Assembly: GCA_035533815.1 (NCBI GenBank)
Contig: DATLTB010000103.1
Span: forward strand, 1 to 64,000
DNA: 64,000 bases
Reading direction: 5' to 3'
From: JANWKA01 sp035533815
GTDB lineage: Bacteria > Bacteroidota > Bacteroidia > Chitinophagales > Chitinophagaceae
The notes beneath the pieces were generated by a model, which was given only the letters and a program-made list of their open reading frames with translations, did no database searches and had not been told where the DNA came from. This document shows positions 46,938 to 55,573 of this stretch, piece after piece (within the stretch, counting starts at the first letter, position 1; each line of letters begins with the position of its first letter). The position numbers and the translations under genes are program-made.

Positions 46938-47666
46938 ATGGCACACGAAATGAACCGTAAACCAAAACTGGAAGTCTGTCTTTCTCCTGCCCTGCTGCAT
47001 TTATACGACCTGAGCGGAGCCACGGTGGTGATCGTGGATGTGCTCAGGGCCACATCGACCATTTGTACCGCCCTGTATAATGGTGCGGCCCGGGTAATCC
47101 CGGTGGATACCGTGGAAAAATGCATTTCCCTGGGCCTGGAGCTGAATGCCCTTACAGCCGGGGAAAGGGATGGCAAGATCGTACCGGGATTGCAGCGGGG
47201 TAATTCCCCTTTTGAATACTCCCGGGAGGCCATTGCCGGCAAGTCCCTGGTGCTGACCACCACCAACGGCACCCGGCTGCTGCATATGGCCAGGAATGCT
47301 GCGGATATCATCACCGGCAGTTTCCCCAACCTGACTGCAGTCTGCGATTATCTGGTATCCGGGAACCGTCATGTGGTCATCGCTTGTGCCGCCTGGAAAA
47401 ACAGGGTTAACATGGAGGATGTCCTTTTTGCGGGGGCCGTGATCAATCGGATCAGGGACAGGCTGGATATTGCCTGTGATTCAGCGATCATTGCAGAATC
47501 CTTATACCTGCAGGCCAAAGGAAATATATTCAACTTTCTGAAAAATGCAGCCCATTTCAAAAGGCTTACCGGTTACGGACTGGAAAAAGATATCGTCTAC
47601 TGCCTCACCCAGGATATTGCCGGCACCCTTCCCGTTTACCGCAATGGCGAACTGGTGAGTGCCTGA
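46938..47666 (+). CDS. comB: 2-phosphosulfolactate phosphatase
   Basis: 242 residues. The ComB signature IVDVLRATSTICTAL is near residue 32, with TTTNGTRLL, ACAAWKN and EDVLFAG blocks following. ComB removes phosphate from 2-phosphosulfolactate; in methanogens this is for coenzyme M, in Bacteroidota it may feed cysteate or sulfonolipid synthesis, which is inference. It follows the SRPBCC gene by 4 bp. Its last 40 codons lie inside the first copy of the 157-bp direct repeat, and the same codons recur alone at 48532-48654. Confidence 0.93.
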   Translation: MAHEMNRKPKLEVCLSPALLHLYDLSGATVVIVDVLRATSTICTALYNGAARVIPVDTVEKCISLGLELNALTAGERDGKIVPGLQRGNSPFEYSREAIAGKSLVLTTTNGTRLLHMARNAADIITGSFPNLTAVCDYLVSGNRHVVIACAAWKNRVNMEDVLFAGAVINRIRDRLDIACDSAIIAESLYLQAKGNIFNFLKNAAHFKRLTGYGLEKDIVYCLTQDIAGTLPVYRNGELVSA

Positions 47667-47700
47667 GCAGGTGAACCACTGTACCAGGCTGGCCAGGTTG
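47544..47700 (+). repeat. 157-bp direct repeat, copy 1
   Basis: Identical to 48532-48688 at 155 of 157 positions (offset 988). It covers the last 40 codons of comB, the comB stop and the final 11 or so codons of the ABC ATPase gene on the other strand. One of the two differences (GCA for TCA at 47667-47669) destroys the ATPase stop codon in this copy. Confidence 0.92.
47667..47700 (-). pseudogene. 3'-end fragment of the ABC ATPase gene
   Basis: Encodes NLASLVQWFT, the last ten residues of the ATPase at 48655-49404, but its TGA stop has become TGC and the frame continues. It is the non-functional duplicate created with copy 1 of the direct repeat. Confidence 0.75.
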
Positions 47701-47814
47701 TATTGTTTCTGTGGTTTGATATCCAGATCTTTTCTACTTATTCTATTATACGGAATGCCCTGATTCAAATCAAAGAGTCATAGTATACTTTGTATCAATA
47801 GGCTACTTTTTTTG

Positions 47815-47822
47815 TAACTTTG
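47815..47822 (+). promoter_or_regulatory. -7 box of the MNT/HEPN module
   Basis: TAACTTTG, matching TAnnTTTG, 23 bp before the MNT ATG. A TTTG lies 22 bp further upstream (47789-47792), three more than the ideal spacing. The promoter is inside the inserted segment. Confidence 0.5.
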
Positions 47823-47845
47823 ATGTGCATTAGACAAAGTGGATT

Positions 47846-48148
47846 ATGTTTGAATTGGATAAATACCTGAAAGAGATTAAGCAGCTTTGCTTCCATCACC
47901 AGGTTAAGACATTATATGCTTTTGGATCAGTGTTGACTGATCAATTTAATATAGATTGCGACATAGATTTTATTGTTGATTTTCAACCTTTGGACGTCTT
48001 TCAATATGCTGATAATTATTACGATTTAAAATTTTCCTTGGAAAAGGTATTAAAAAGGCCTATAGATCTTTTGGAGGAAAAAGTAATAAAAAATCCTTAT
48101 TTCCTGGAAGTGGTAAACAATAAAAGGCAGTTGGTTTATGCAAACTAA
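47846..48148 (+). CDS. MNT-type nucleotidyltransferase (antitoxin)
   Basis: 100 residues. The motif GSVLTDQFNIDCDIDFIVDF is the minimal nucleotidyltransferase signature (GS, then D-x-D). MNT proteins neutralise HEPN RNase toxins, in characterised pairs by AMPylating a tyrosine of the toxin. It begins 145 bp after the first direct repeat and overlaps the HEPN gene by 11 bp. Its AT-rich codons contrast with comB upstream. Confidence 0.88.
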   Translation: MFELDKYLKEIKQLCFHHQVKTLYAFGSVLTDQFNIDCDIDFIVDFQPLDVFQYADNYYDLKFSLEKVLKRPIDLLEEKVIKNPYFLEVVNNKRQLVYAN

Positions 48149-48476
48149 AACTAAGGCCTGCCTTTATGATATACTAAAAGCGATTAATCAAGTTGAAATT
48201 TTTTTTGCCAACCAGTAAATAGATTTTCCCACTTATCAAAAGGACTTAAGGACTAAGCGTGCTGTGGAAATGGATATTAAAATCATTGGTGAAGCAATGA
48301 ATCGTATACTTACTGCGGACAATGATATCATACTTTCCCATTCTAGAAAGATAGTGGACACCAGAAACCGGATTATTCATGGTTATGACACAGTCTCCGA
48401 CGAGATAATCTGGAACATCGCTTTTAATAATCTTCCTATTTTAAAAATTGAAGTGGAAAAGTTATTAATAATATAA
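48138..48476 (+). pseudogene. HEPN (DUF86) toxin gene with in-frame stop
   Basis: The frame starts at ATG 48138, overlapping MNT by 11 bp, and reads MQTKTKACLYDILKAINQVE, then TAA at 48216-48218 after 26 codons. The same frame continues without further stops for 85 more codons: IDFPTYQKDLRTKRAVEM, IIGEAMNRIL and RNRIIHGYD, the Rx4-6H HEPN RNase motif. HEPN toxins cut RNA; here the full protein is not made unless the stop is read through. An alternative GTG or ATG at 48264 or 48270 would give only the C-terminal 70 residues, including the motif. Confidence 0.82.
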
Positions 48477-48531
48477 TTTACTTTCCCTTTTTAAAGTTTT
48501 TATTCTCAATCAATATTTTAGATCCTTCCTG

Positions 48532-48654
48532 AATGCAGCCCATTTCAAAAGGCTTACCGGTTACGGACTGGAAAAAGATATCGTCTACTGCCTCACCCAG
48601 GATATTGCCGGCACCCTTCCCGTTTACCGCAATGGCGAACTGGTGAGCGCCTGA
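48532..48654 (+). pseudogene. comB 3'-end fragment
   Basis: Encodes comB codons 203-242 and its stop, separated from the rest of the gene by the MNT/HEPN insertion. In this copy the comB stop directly abuts the ATPase stop, which is probably the ancestral junction. Confidence 0.8.
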
Positions 48655-48688
48655 TCAGGTGAACCACTGTACCAGGCTGGCCAGGTTG
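48532..48688 (+). repeat. 157-bp direct repeat, copy 2
   Basis: Partner of 47544-47700. This copy keeps the intact end of the ABC ATPase gene (stop TCA on the plus strand at 48655-48657) and a separated comB 3' end. Confidence 0.92.
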
Positions 48689-49404
48689 CAGTCCGCCTTC
48701 TGCCCGCTGTCCAGATCTTTAGAGATCTTTCCCTGCTCCATCATAATCAGCCGGGTTCCATACGCTGCTGCATGCCGCAGGTCATGGGTCACCATGACCG
48801 CAGTCAGTCCAAGTTTCCCGATCAGGTCCCCTGCAAGACGAATGATCAGTTCCGAGGATCGGGGGTCCAATGCGGCTGTCGGCTCGTCAAGCAATAATAT
48901 GCTGGCTTCATCCATTACAGCCATGAGCAGGGTAAGCGCCTGTCTTTGTCCACCGGATAATTTACCTACCAGGGTCTCCGGATGGTTTTCCAGGCCCATC
49001 CCGAGAATGGCCAACTGGTCCCTGACTTTTATCCTGAACCTGGATTCCACTCCCGTCCTCAGGGATTTAGACCTGGTTCGCAGGGAAGCCAGCCTGAAAT
49101 TATCCATGATAGTCAGGTCTGGCGCCGTACCTGCCATCGGATCCTGGAAAACCCTTGATATCCATTTACTCCGCTGGTAATCCTTCCTGCGGGACACTTC
49201 ATGTCCACGGATGAGGACTTTCCCGCTATCCGGAAACAAGGTTCCGGCGATCATGTTCAGTAAAGTGGTCTTTCCGGAACCATTGAACCCAATGATCACG
49301 GCAAATTCCCGGGCAGGGATCCTGAGGCTTACCCCGTCCAGCGCTTTCACTTCTCCGGGCAGCCCCCGGTGAAAATATTTTTCTATCTGTGACAGTTCGA
49401 CCAT
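48655..49404 (-). CDS. ABC importer ATP-binding protein
   Basis: 249 residues. Walker A is GFNGSGKTTLL, the Q-loop RVFQDPMAGT, signature KLSGGQRQAL, Walker B ILLLDEPTAAL and H-loop VMVTHDLRHA. It energises the permease encoded upstream; the permease stop and this ATG overlap by one base (TGATG), so translation is coupled. Its last 11 codons lie in copy 2 of the 157-bp repeat. Confidence 0.93.
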   Translation of the reverse strand: MVELSQIEKYFHRGLPGEVKALDGVSLRIPAREFAVIIGFNGSGKTTLLNMIAGTLFPDSGKVLIRGHEVSRRKDYQRSKWISRVFQDPMAGTAPDLTIMDNFRLASLRTRSKSLRTGVESRFRIKVRDQLAILGMGLENHPETLVGKLSGGQRQALTLLMAVMDEASILLLDEPTAALDPRSSELIIRLAGDLIGKLGLTAVMVTHDLRHAAAYGTRLIMMEQGKISKDLDSGQKADCNLASLVQWFT

Positions 49405-50270
49405 CAGCGAAGCTTGTTTTTGATTCCGGGGAGCGCCACCACGCCCAGCACCAGGACTGCAGTGACCAGTTTAAGCCAGTTGGGATTTATGCCTGCCGTC
49501 AATGCGGCGGCTATGATCACCCGGAAGATCACGCATCCGAGGATTACGGCAACCAGATGAAATCCCGTGGACTGAAGGCGGGTGAATCCCAGGAGGGATT
49601 CACCCATCATGACGGCGCCAAGTCCGAAGATCACAATCCCGATACCCATGTTGATATCTGTGAATCCCTGGTACTGGCATACCAGGTACCCGCTCACCGC
49701 GGTCAGGGCATTGGCCATGGCCAGACCGGTCACTTTCATTCTTGCCGTGTTCACTCCCATGGCCCTGACCATCTGCTCACTGTTTCCTGTGGCCCGCATG
49801 GCCAGCCCATAATCAGTGCCCAGCATCCAGCCAGTCAGCAGGCAAAGCACGACAGTGAACATCACCATCACCGTCATCCAGCGCCAGTCATCATTACCGA
49901 TGAAGCGGACCACCTGCGTAATATGGACTGTGCTGATGAGGGGGATATCTGATCTGCCCATGATTGACAGGTTAACGGAATAGAGGGCTGTCATGACCAG
50001 GATACCCGAAAGCAGCGGATCAATTTTCATCCGGGTGTGAATGAGCCCGGTGGCTGTGCCAGCCAGTGCGCCACCGGCCATCACCACAGGCAGGACCAGG
50101 AACGGAGAATGACCTGAACTCAGCAAAGTGGCACTGATCGCTGCACCGAGGGTATAGCTCCCGTCCGTAGTGATATCCGGGATATTGAAAATACGGAGGG
50201 TGATATAAATACCCAGTCCCATGCCGCAGTAGGCAAAACCCAGGTTGATGGCTGACAAATAGAAATTCAT
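49404..50270 (-). CDS. ABC importer permease, branched-chain-type
   Basis: 288 residues with about eight membrane helices, the layout of BPD_transp_2 permeases. Blocks such as TTDGSYTLGAAISA, GTATGLIHTRMKIDPLLSGI and LTAVSGYLVCQYQGF fit the TrpXYZ/ABC_sub_bind-associated group. The operon order is binding lipoprotein, permease (12 bp later), ATPase (1-base overlap). Substrates known for this group include tryptophan or tyrosine, but none can be assigned here. Confidence 0.9.
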   Translation of the reverse strand: MNFYLSAINLGFAYCGMGLGIYITLRIFNIPDITTDGSYTLGAAISATLLSSGHSPFLVLPVVMAGGALAGTATGLIHTRMKIDPLLSGILVMTALYSVNLSIMGRSDIPLISTVHITQVVRFIGNDDWRWMTVMVMFTVVLCLLTGWMLGTDYGLAMRATGNSEQMVRAMGVNTARMKVTGLAMANALTAVSGYLVCQYQGFTDINMGIGIVIFGLGAVMMGESLLGFTRLQSTGFHLVAVILGCVIFRVIIAAALTAGINPNWLKLVTAVLVLGVVALPGIKNKLR

Positions 50271-50282
50271 AGCTGGTTCAGT

Positions 50283-51236
50283 TCAACGCAGCGGGCTGAA
50301 AGAATCATTGAAATGCAGGTGATATTCCTGCGCTACCGCCGGATTATAAATCCGCCTGCGGATGCGGACGATCTCCGGATGAAGCCCCTGCATATTCCCC
50401 TGCCTCAGGAATATGGCTGCCTGCTGACCCGCCTGGAATCCCCACTGGTAAATGTCCGCCCCATAGGCAGCTACGGCTCCCCGTTTCACCAGGCCGGCCT
50501 CCGAGGTGAAAATCGGAATATGATCATCGCTGCAACTTTTCGCAATGGTCTCAAAAGAAGCGAATATCGTATTGTCCGGCATGGCAAAAAACACATCGAT
50601 GTGCCTGTTCAGCAGGGCTTCAACCACCAGCTGGGTCTCGGCTGAACTATTTACCGGCAGCGCGATCAATTGCATGCCCAGGAGCCTGGATTCCTTGGTG
50701 ATTTCCGCAAGGGCTGCCCTGGACTGTGGTTCTGCCTGATTGAACACTGTACCGATGATGTGCGCGGAAGGCATTACCTCGCGGATGATTTTCACAGATG
50801 TATCGATATATGCCAGGGTCTCGTATACTCCGAACAGGTTGACCGGTGGCCGGCCACGGCGGTCTGTAAGGCCCGCCAGGCCTGGTTCTGGTGCCACCAT
50901 CATGCAGACCGGAATGGTCCTGGTCTTCTGCACCGCGGTGATTACCGGAAGGGTGGCATTGGCAGCTATCAGGTTCACCTGATCAGCCACAAAATAATCG
51001 ATTGCCTGGGTCAGGGTAGGTATATCCCCCTCGGCATTCCGGTAAATGACCTTCACTGTCCCTTTGGCGGCACTGTATCCGCTGTCTGCCAAGGCATCAA
51101 AAAAACCTTTTTTTGCCTGGGCAATCGTCTCATCCTGAAAGGCATCTGCGAAACCGATCACCGGAACCCGGCTGGTATTTCCCTGATGACAAGAAGCCAT
51201 TGTGAGGATCAGGGAGGGCAATAACAGTTTTTTCAT
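50283..51236 (-). CDS. ABC importer substrate-binding lipoprotein
   Basis: 317 residues. A lipobox (LTMASC, Cys 16) marks a lipoprotein, followed by a two-lobed periplasmic binding fold (VIGFADAFQDETIAQAKKGF, IDYFVADQVNLIAANATLP, VFFAMPDNTIFASFETI) of the ABC_sub_bind (PF04392) type. It is the first gene of the importer operon. ABC_sub_bind proteins bind aromatic amino acids in the few tested cases. Confidence 0.9.
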   Translation of the reverse strand: MKKLLLPSLILTMASCHQGNTSRVPVIGFADAFQDETIAQAKKGFFDALADSGYSAAKGTVKVIYRNAEGDIPTLTQAIDYFVADQVNLIAANATLPVITAVQKTRTIPVCMMVAPEPGLAGLTDRRGRPPVNLFGVYETLAYIDTSVKIIREVMPSAHIIGTVFNQAEPQSRAALAEITKESRLLGMQLIALPVNSSAETQLVVEALLNRHIDVFFAMPDNTIFASFETIAKSCSDDHIPIFTSEAGLVKRGAVAAYGADIYQWGFQAGQQAAIFLRQGNMQGLHPEIVRIRRRIYNPAVAQEYHLHFNDSFSPLR

Positions 51237-51335
51237 CTGAAGCTAAAATTAATAACTGTCCGGCGTATCCGGCCCATGTTTCTTTTTTTTACCTGTTGTG
51301 GATATCTCCTTTCAGCGGAACAGGGATTTTTGGCT

Positions 51336-51343
51336 TATTTTTG
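51336..51343 (+). promoter_or_regulatory. -7 box of the SNF2 helicase gene
   Basis: TATTTTTG, matching TAnnTTTG, 34 bp before the ATG at 51378. Confidence 0.45.
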
Positions 51344-51377
51344 CAGATTGTCCTTTTCATAGCAGAGGAAGATTATT

Positions 51378-54300
51378 ATGTCCCTTCCGCATTTACTGAA
51401 ATATATCTACAATAATGGAACCGAGGAGGTGATCCGCAGGGGAAAGCGGATATATGCCACCGGGGGAGTGGAGCTGGTGTTTGTGGATCAGGTTATGAAA
51501 ACAGTTACTTTCCGGGTGAAAAGCGACACCCATTTCAACTTCTACAAAGTCACTATTTCCAAATACCACGAACAGGCCAGCCTGTCTGTACGGTGCCAGT
51601 GTCCTTATAACCTGGGAGATATCTGCCGCCATGAAGCGGCTGCTTTGTTCCGTCTTCAGGAGATGCTGGACAGGAATGACTTCAATGAAAAGGACCTGCA
51701 GTATGACCAGCACCATACAGTGATCCGGATGAAATCCATTGATCTGAAGACCATCAGGCTGCTGACTTCCCGGGAAATATTCAATGAAGCCGAAGATATC
51801 CTGCGCAGCCAGCAGGCCCTGATCCTTTCGGCAAAGGATGAACGGGTGGAAGCCAGCCTGGAGATCCTTCCCGTCATTTATCACCTGATCATCGGCCGGA
51901 ACGATGAACGTCATTTTGATACACATTGCGACTGCGGGGAAACGGATCACCCCCTGTGCACCCACAAGACTGCCCTTTTCCTGCAATTGCTCAATGCCTA
52001 CGGTCCGTATTATTTTGACACCCTGCGCAATTGGGATAAGGAAAAAAATCAGCTGCTGGCAACCTACGGTTATTCCGTTGATGATGACCTTGGTGGAAAG
52101 TTCTCCTTTACTTATACCAACGGCAAACCATTTCTCCGGGTGCTGGATCCATCCATCCGTAAATTGGCTCCGGATCCCGTCCCGGCCGGACTTCCTGTAG
52201 AAGCTCCTGCGGTGGAGGCGGCATTCAGGCTGGCGCTGGTGATCAATTTCAATGAAAAATCATATCCCTGGTTCGCCATAGACCTGGCCGCCGGGGAACT
52301 CAATGAAGAGATGACCCAGTTCATTTCCTTTGCCGGCAAGCTGGATCTAACTAAATACATCGATTATTTCCTGTACCGGGAAAAGGACCGGGGGCTGATC
52401 CCGGCAGTCCGTAAACTGATGGCCGCCGAGCTGAACAAATATCTCAATAAGAATTCTCCTTTCGAAGGCATCTGGGACAATATTCACCAGGATATGGATC
52501 ACGGTCTCCCTGCGGACACCCGGACCCTAATCCTGGAATACCTGCACCCCAAACTGCAGAAGCTGCTGGAAGGGGATCCGCAGCTTGTTTTCACGCTGGC
52601 TAAGGGACAGGGATACCGAACGGCCAATCTGGAGCCCATACATCCTCAACCCGGCTTGCTCAGGCCGGTATTCCGGGCAACAGCCAGGGAGGAAAATGTG
52701 GAAGTGAGTTGCTTTGTGGAAATTGAAGAAGCCGAGATTCCATTTTCAGAAAATGCCTGCGGCAGCCCATTGCTGTTTTTGCATAAGGAGAACCTTTACC
52801 TGCTGGGCCGGCCGCAGGATGCCTTGCATACCGAGCCTTTCCTGGAAAAAGAACCCCTGAAATTTTCAGCGGCTCAATGGCCGGATTATCTCCGGGGAAC
52901 CCTGCTTCCCCTGAGCCAGGAATATACGGTGCATTTTGATCCCGCCCTTGTGGATGAAGCTGATGATATCCTGCCTGAGCCGGTGGTTTACCTGAAGGAA
53001 CTCGGAGAATCCTTTGTGATCAGACCTGCCTTTTATTATCAGGGACAGGAAGTACAGTGGGATGAGGGTACCCGGATCGTGATCCAGCAGGACAGCAGGG
53101 TGCTGATCATTCACCGGAACCTGAACGCTGAACAGGCCTTTATCGAGAGCATCCGATCGCTCCATCCCAGGTTCCAGCAACCGACAAATCATCACTATTT
53201 CTATCTCAGGAGCCGGGATGCGCTCAGCAGCAACTGGTTTTTCCGGTTCTTTGATACCCTGAGAGAAAAACAGGTCCGTGTGCTCGGATATGAAACATTG
53301 AAGAATTTCAGGTTCAGTCCGCATCGTCCTGAAACACAACTTCAGATCTCCTCCGGGATCGATTGGTTCGATGCCCGTGTCGAGGTCACCTATGGTGGAG
53401 AGTTGGTCAGTATCGGGGATATCAAGCAGGCCCTATCCAATAAACAAAATTATATCCAGCTGTTGGATGGCAGCCTGGGCCTGCTTCCAGAGGAATGGCT
53501 AAAAAAATATTCCCTGCTGTTCCGGATCGGTGAAGAAAAAGGGAAAGCGCTTAAATTATCCAAATATAATTTCGGGGTCATTGATGAACTTTTCGAGTAT
53601 ATCGACGACGAGGCCATACAGGCCGAGCTGGAGGAAAAACGCAGAAAGCTGTTGAAGTTCGAGGAGGTAGGCCATGCCGATATCCCCGCAAACATCAAAG
53701 CTGTCCTGCGCCCATACCAGGAAAGCGGGTTACATTGGCTGAATTACCTGGATGAGATCCGCTGGGGCGGAATCCTGGCGGATGATATGGGTCTGGGCAA
53801 GACGGTGCAGGCCCTCGCCTTTCTGCAGCATTTTAAAAATAAGTTCGGACACTGCCTTGCCGTGGTGGTATGTCCCACCACCCTGATCTATAACTGGGAA
53901 AATGAAATCCTCAAATTCACCCCTGAACTGAGTTATCATATCCATCATGGGGCTGCGCGTGCCCGGAATGCAGCGGAACTGCGCACCAGGGATGTCCTCA
54001 TCACCACCTACGGCACCCTGCGCAGCGATGTACAGATGCTGATGGAACTCCAGTTGGATTATGTCATCCTCGATGAGTCCCAGGCCATCAAGAACCCTCA
54101 TTCCAAGGTAGCCAGGGCCGCCCAGCTTTTGCATACCCGCAACCGGCTCTGCCTGAGCGGCACCCCCATGCAGAATAATACCTTCGATATATATGCCCAG
54201 ATGAATTTCCTCAACCCGGGCATGCTGGGTTCCATCGATTTTTTCCGCAATGAATTTGCCAATCCGATCGACAAACTGGAAGATGAGGAACGCAAGACCC

Positions 54301-55094
54301 ACCTGCGCAAGCTGATCTACCCATTTATCCTGCGAAGGACCAAGGAACAGGTAGCCAGGGACCTGCCGGAAAAGACCGAGATCGTCCTTTACTGCGAGAT
54401 GGAGCAGGAACAGAAAAACATCTATGAATTATTCCGGGGGGCGTACCGGTCCAAGATACTGGGGGCCATTGATGAAAAAGGCATGGACCGCTCGCAGCTG
54501 ACCATCTTACAGGGGCTGATGAAGCTGCGCCAGATTTGCGATTCTCCGGCAATCCTCAATGAGGACCAGGCTTATCCCAACCATTCCATCAAGCTGGAGG
54601 AACTGATCCGGGAAATCACGGAGAATATCGGCAACCATAAGGTGCTTGTATTTTCCCAATTCCTGGGTATGCTGGCCCTCATTCGTACCCGGCTCGAAGA
54701 ACTGGACATCCCCCTGGCTTATTTTGACGGATCCACGACTGCCCCGGACCGGGAAAAAGCCATCAATAAATTCCAGGAGGAGGAGCTTTGCCGGGTTTTC
54801 CTGATCTCCCTCAAAGCCGGGGGGGTGGGTCTGAACCTCACGGCAGCTGATTATGTATATATCGTGGATCCCTGGTGGAACCCGGCAGTAGAGCAGCAGG
54901 CCATTGACCGCACCCACCGGATCGGTCAGACCAAGAGCATCTTTGCCTACCGCATGATATGTAAGGACTCCATTGAAGAAAAAATACTCCAGCTGCAGGA
55001 AAAGAAGAAATCCCTGGTGAAGGATATCGTGTCCGACGAGACAGGGTTCATCAAAAAGCTTACCCGGGAAGATGTCCTTTACCTGTTCAGCTGA
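51378..55094 (+). CDS. SNF2-family ATPase with two SWIM zinc motifs
   Basis: 1238 residues. The N-terminus has two CxC-CxH motifs: C73/C75/C83/H85 (RCQCPYNLGDICRH) and a second near 183-195 (HCDCGETDHPLCTH). A long middle region (about 250-760) follows, then the helicase: Walker A ADDMGLGKTVQ near 803-813, LDESQAIKNP, LSGTPMQNN, and the C-terminal lobe with LFSQFLG-like VFSQFLGMLAL, ISLKAGGVGLNLTAADYV and DRTHRIGQTK. Bacterial SNF2 proteins are double-stranded DNA translocases, often bound to polymerase or stalled complexes; function is not defined for this subgroup. The gene is monocistronic. Confidence 0.94.
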   Translation: MSLPHLLKYIYNNGTEEVIRRGKRIYATGGVELVFVDQVMKTVTFRVKSDTHFNFYKVTISKYHEQASLSVRCQCPYNLGDICRHEAAALFRLQEMLDRNDFNEKDLQYDQHHTVIRMKSIDLKTIRLLTSREIFNEAEDILRSQQALILSAKDERVEASLEILPVIYHLIIGRNDERHFDTHCDCGETDHPLCTHKTALFLQLLNAYGPYYFDTLRNWDKEKNQLLATYGYSVDDDLGGKFSFTYTNGKPFLRVLDPSIRKLAPDPVPAGLPVEAPAVEAAFRLALVINFNEKSYPWFAIDLAAGELNEEMTQFISFAGKLDLTKYIDYFLYREKDRGLIPAVRKLMAAELNKYLNKNSPFEGIWDNIHQDMDHGLPADTRTLILEYLHPKLQKLLEGDPQLVFTLAKGQGYRTANLEPIHPQPGLLRPVFRATAREENVEVSCFVEIEEAEIPFSENACGSPLLFLHKENLYLLGRPQDALHTEPFLEKEPLKFSAAQWPDYLRGTLLPLSQEYTVHFDPALVDEADDILPEPVVYLKELGESFVIRPAFYYQGQEVQWDEGTRIVIQQDSRVLIIHRNLNAEQAFIESIRSLHPRFQQPTNHHYFYLRSRDALSSNWFFRFFDTLREKQVRVLGYETLKNFRFSPHRPETQLQISSGIDWFDARVEVTYGGELVSIGDIKQALSNKQNYIQLLDGSLGLLPEEWLKKYSLLFRIGEEKGKALKLSKYNFGVIDELFEYIDDEAIQAELEEKRRKLLKFEEVGHADIPANIKAVLRPYQESGLHWLNYLDEIRWGGILADDMGLGKTVQALAFLQHFKNKFGHCLAVVVCPTTLIYNWENEILKFTPELSYHIHHGAARARNAAELRTRDVLITTYGTLRSDVQMLMELQLDYVILDESQAIKNPHSKVARAAQLLHTRNRLCLSGTPMQNNTFDIYAQMNFLNPGMLGSIDFFRNEFANPIDKLEDEERKTHLRKLIYPFILRRTKEQVARDLPEKTEIVLYCEMEQEQKNIYELFRGAYRSKILGAIDEKGMDRSQLTILQGLMKLRQICDSPAILNEDQAYPNHSIKLEELIREITENIGNHKVLVFSQFLGMLALIRTRLEELDIPLAYFDGSTTAPDREKAINKFQEEELCRVFLISLKAGGVGLNLTAADYVYIVDPWWNPAVEQQAIDRTHRIGQTKSIFAYRMICKDSIEEKILQLQEKKKSLVKDIVSDETGFIKKLTREDVLYLFS

Positions 55095-55148
55095 TCCGGG
55101 CTAGCAACTATTCCGCCTCATTATCCGATTATCTTAAAAACAGTATAT

Positions 55149-55529
55149 ATGACATTTCGTAGGCTAATGACCGGGCTGCTGGCATGCCTGCTGGTTGCCG
55201 GTCTTTTTTCCGGTTGCAAGAAAAATGCCAGTGGCTCTTCCAACAACAATGGAGGGAACAATGGAGGTAATAATGGGGGTAATCCCAATGCGATTACCAT
55301 ACAGAATTATGCCTTAAGTGTAACCTCAGACACAGTTAAGGTTGGGAGTTCAGTAACCTGGACCAATAAGGATGCTGTAACCCATACGGTCACCTCCGAT
55401 AACGGCATCTTCGACAGCGGGGATATCCCAAACGGGACAAGCTATACCCGTACGTTCACCGTTGCCGGCACTTTTCCCTATCACTGTAAGTACCACACTT
55501 TCATAAAAGGCACTATTATCGCCAAATGA
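55149..55529 (+). CDS. Cupredoxin-like lipoprotein
   Basis: 126 residues. The signal ends in a lipobox (LFSGCKK, Cys 23), then a Asn/Gly-rich linker made of three DNA repeats of 12 bp, then a plastocyanin-like fold (about 50-126). Ligands visible are the histidine in THTVTSD, the cysteine in YHCKYH and the histidine two residues after; the axial methionine position reads isoleucine (HTFI). It probably binds copper in the periplasm but with an altered site. It is close behind the SNF2 gene (54 bp) but not clearly co-regulated. Confidence 0.85.
   Translation: MTFRRLMTGLLACLLVAGLFSGCKKNASGSSNNNGGNNGGNNGGNPNAITIQNYALSVTSDTVKVGSSVTWTNKDAVTHTVTSDNGIFDSGDIPNGTSYTRTFTVAGTFPYHCKYHTFIKGTIIAK
55247..55282 (+). 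repeat. Three 12-bp repeats encoding the Asn/Gly linker
   Basis: Units of the form AA(C/T)AATGG(A/G)GG(N) encode N-N-G-G three times in the cupredoxin linker. Edges are approximate. Copy number may vary between strains. Confidence 0.6.
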
Positions 55530-55573
55530 GAATCGAATTGGAATTTTCCATCACCTGAGAATATACATACCGG

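Noticed and set aside
48264..48476. 70-codon ORF as an independent complete gene
   Set aside because: It is the tail of the HEPN frame after the TAA; homologous HEPN proteins begin upstream at 48138.
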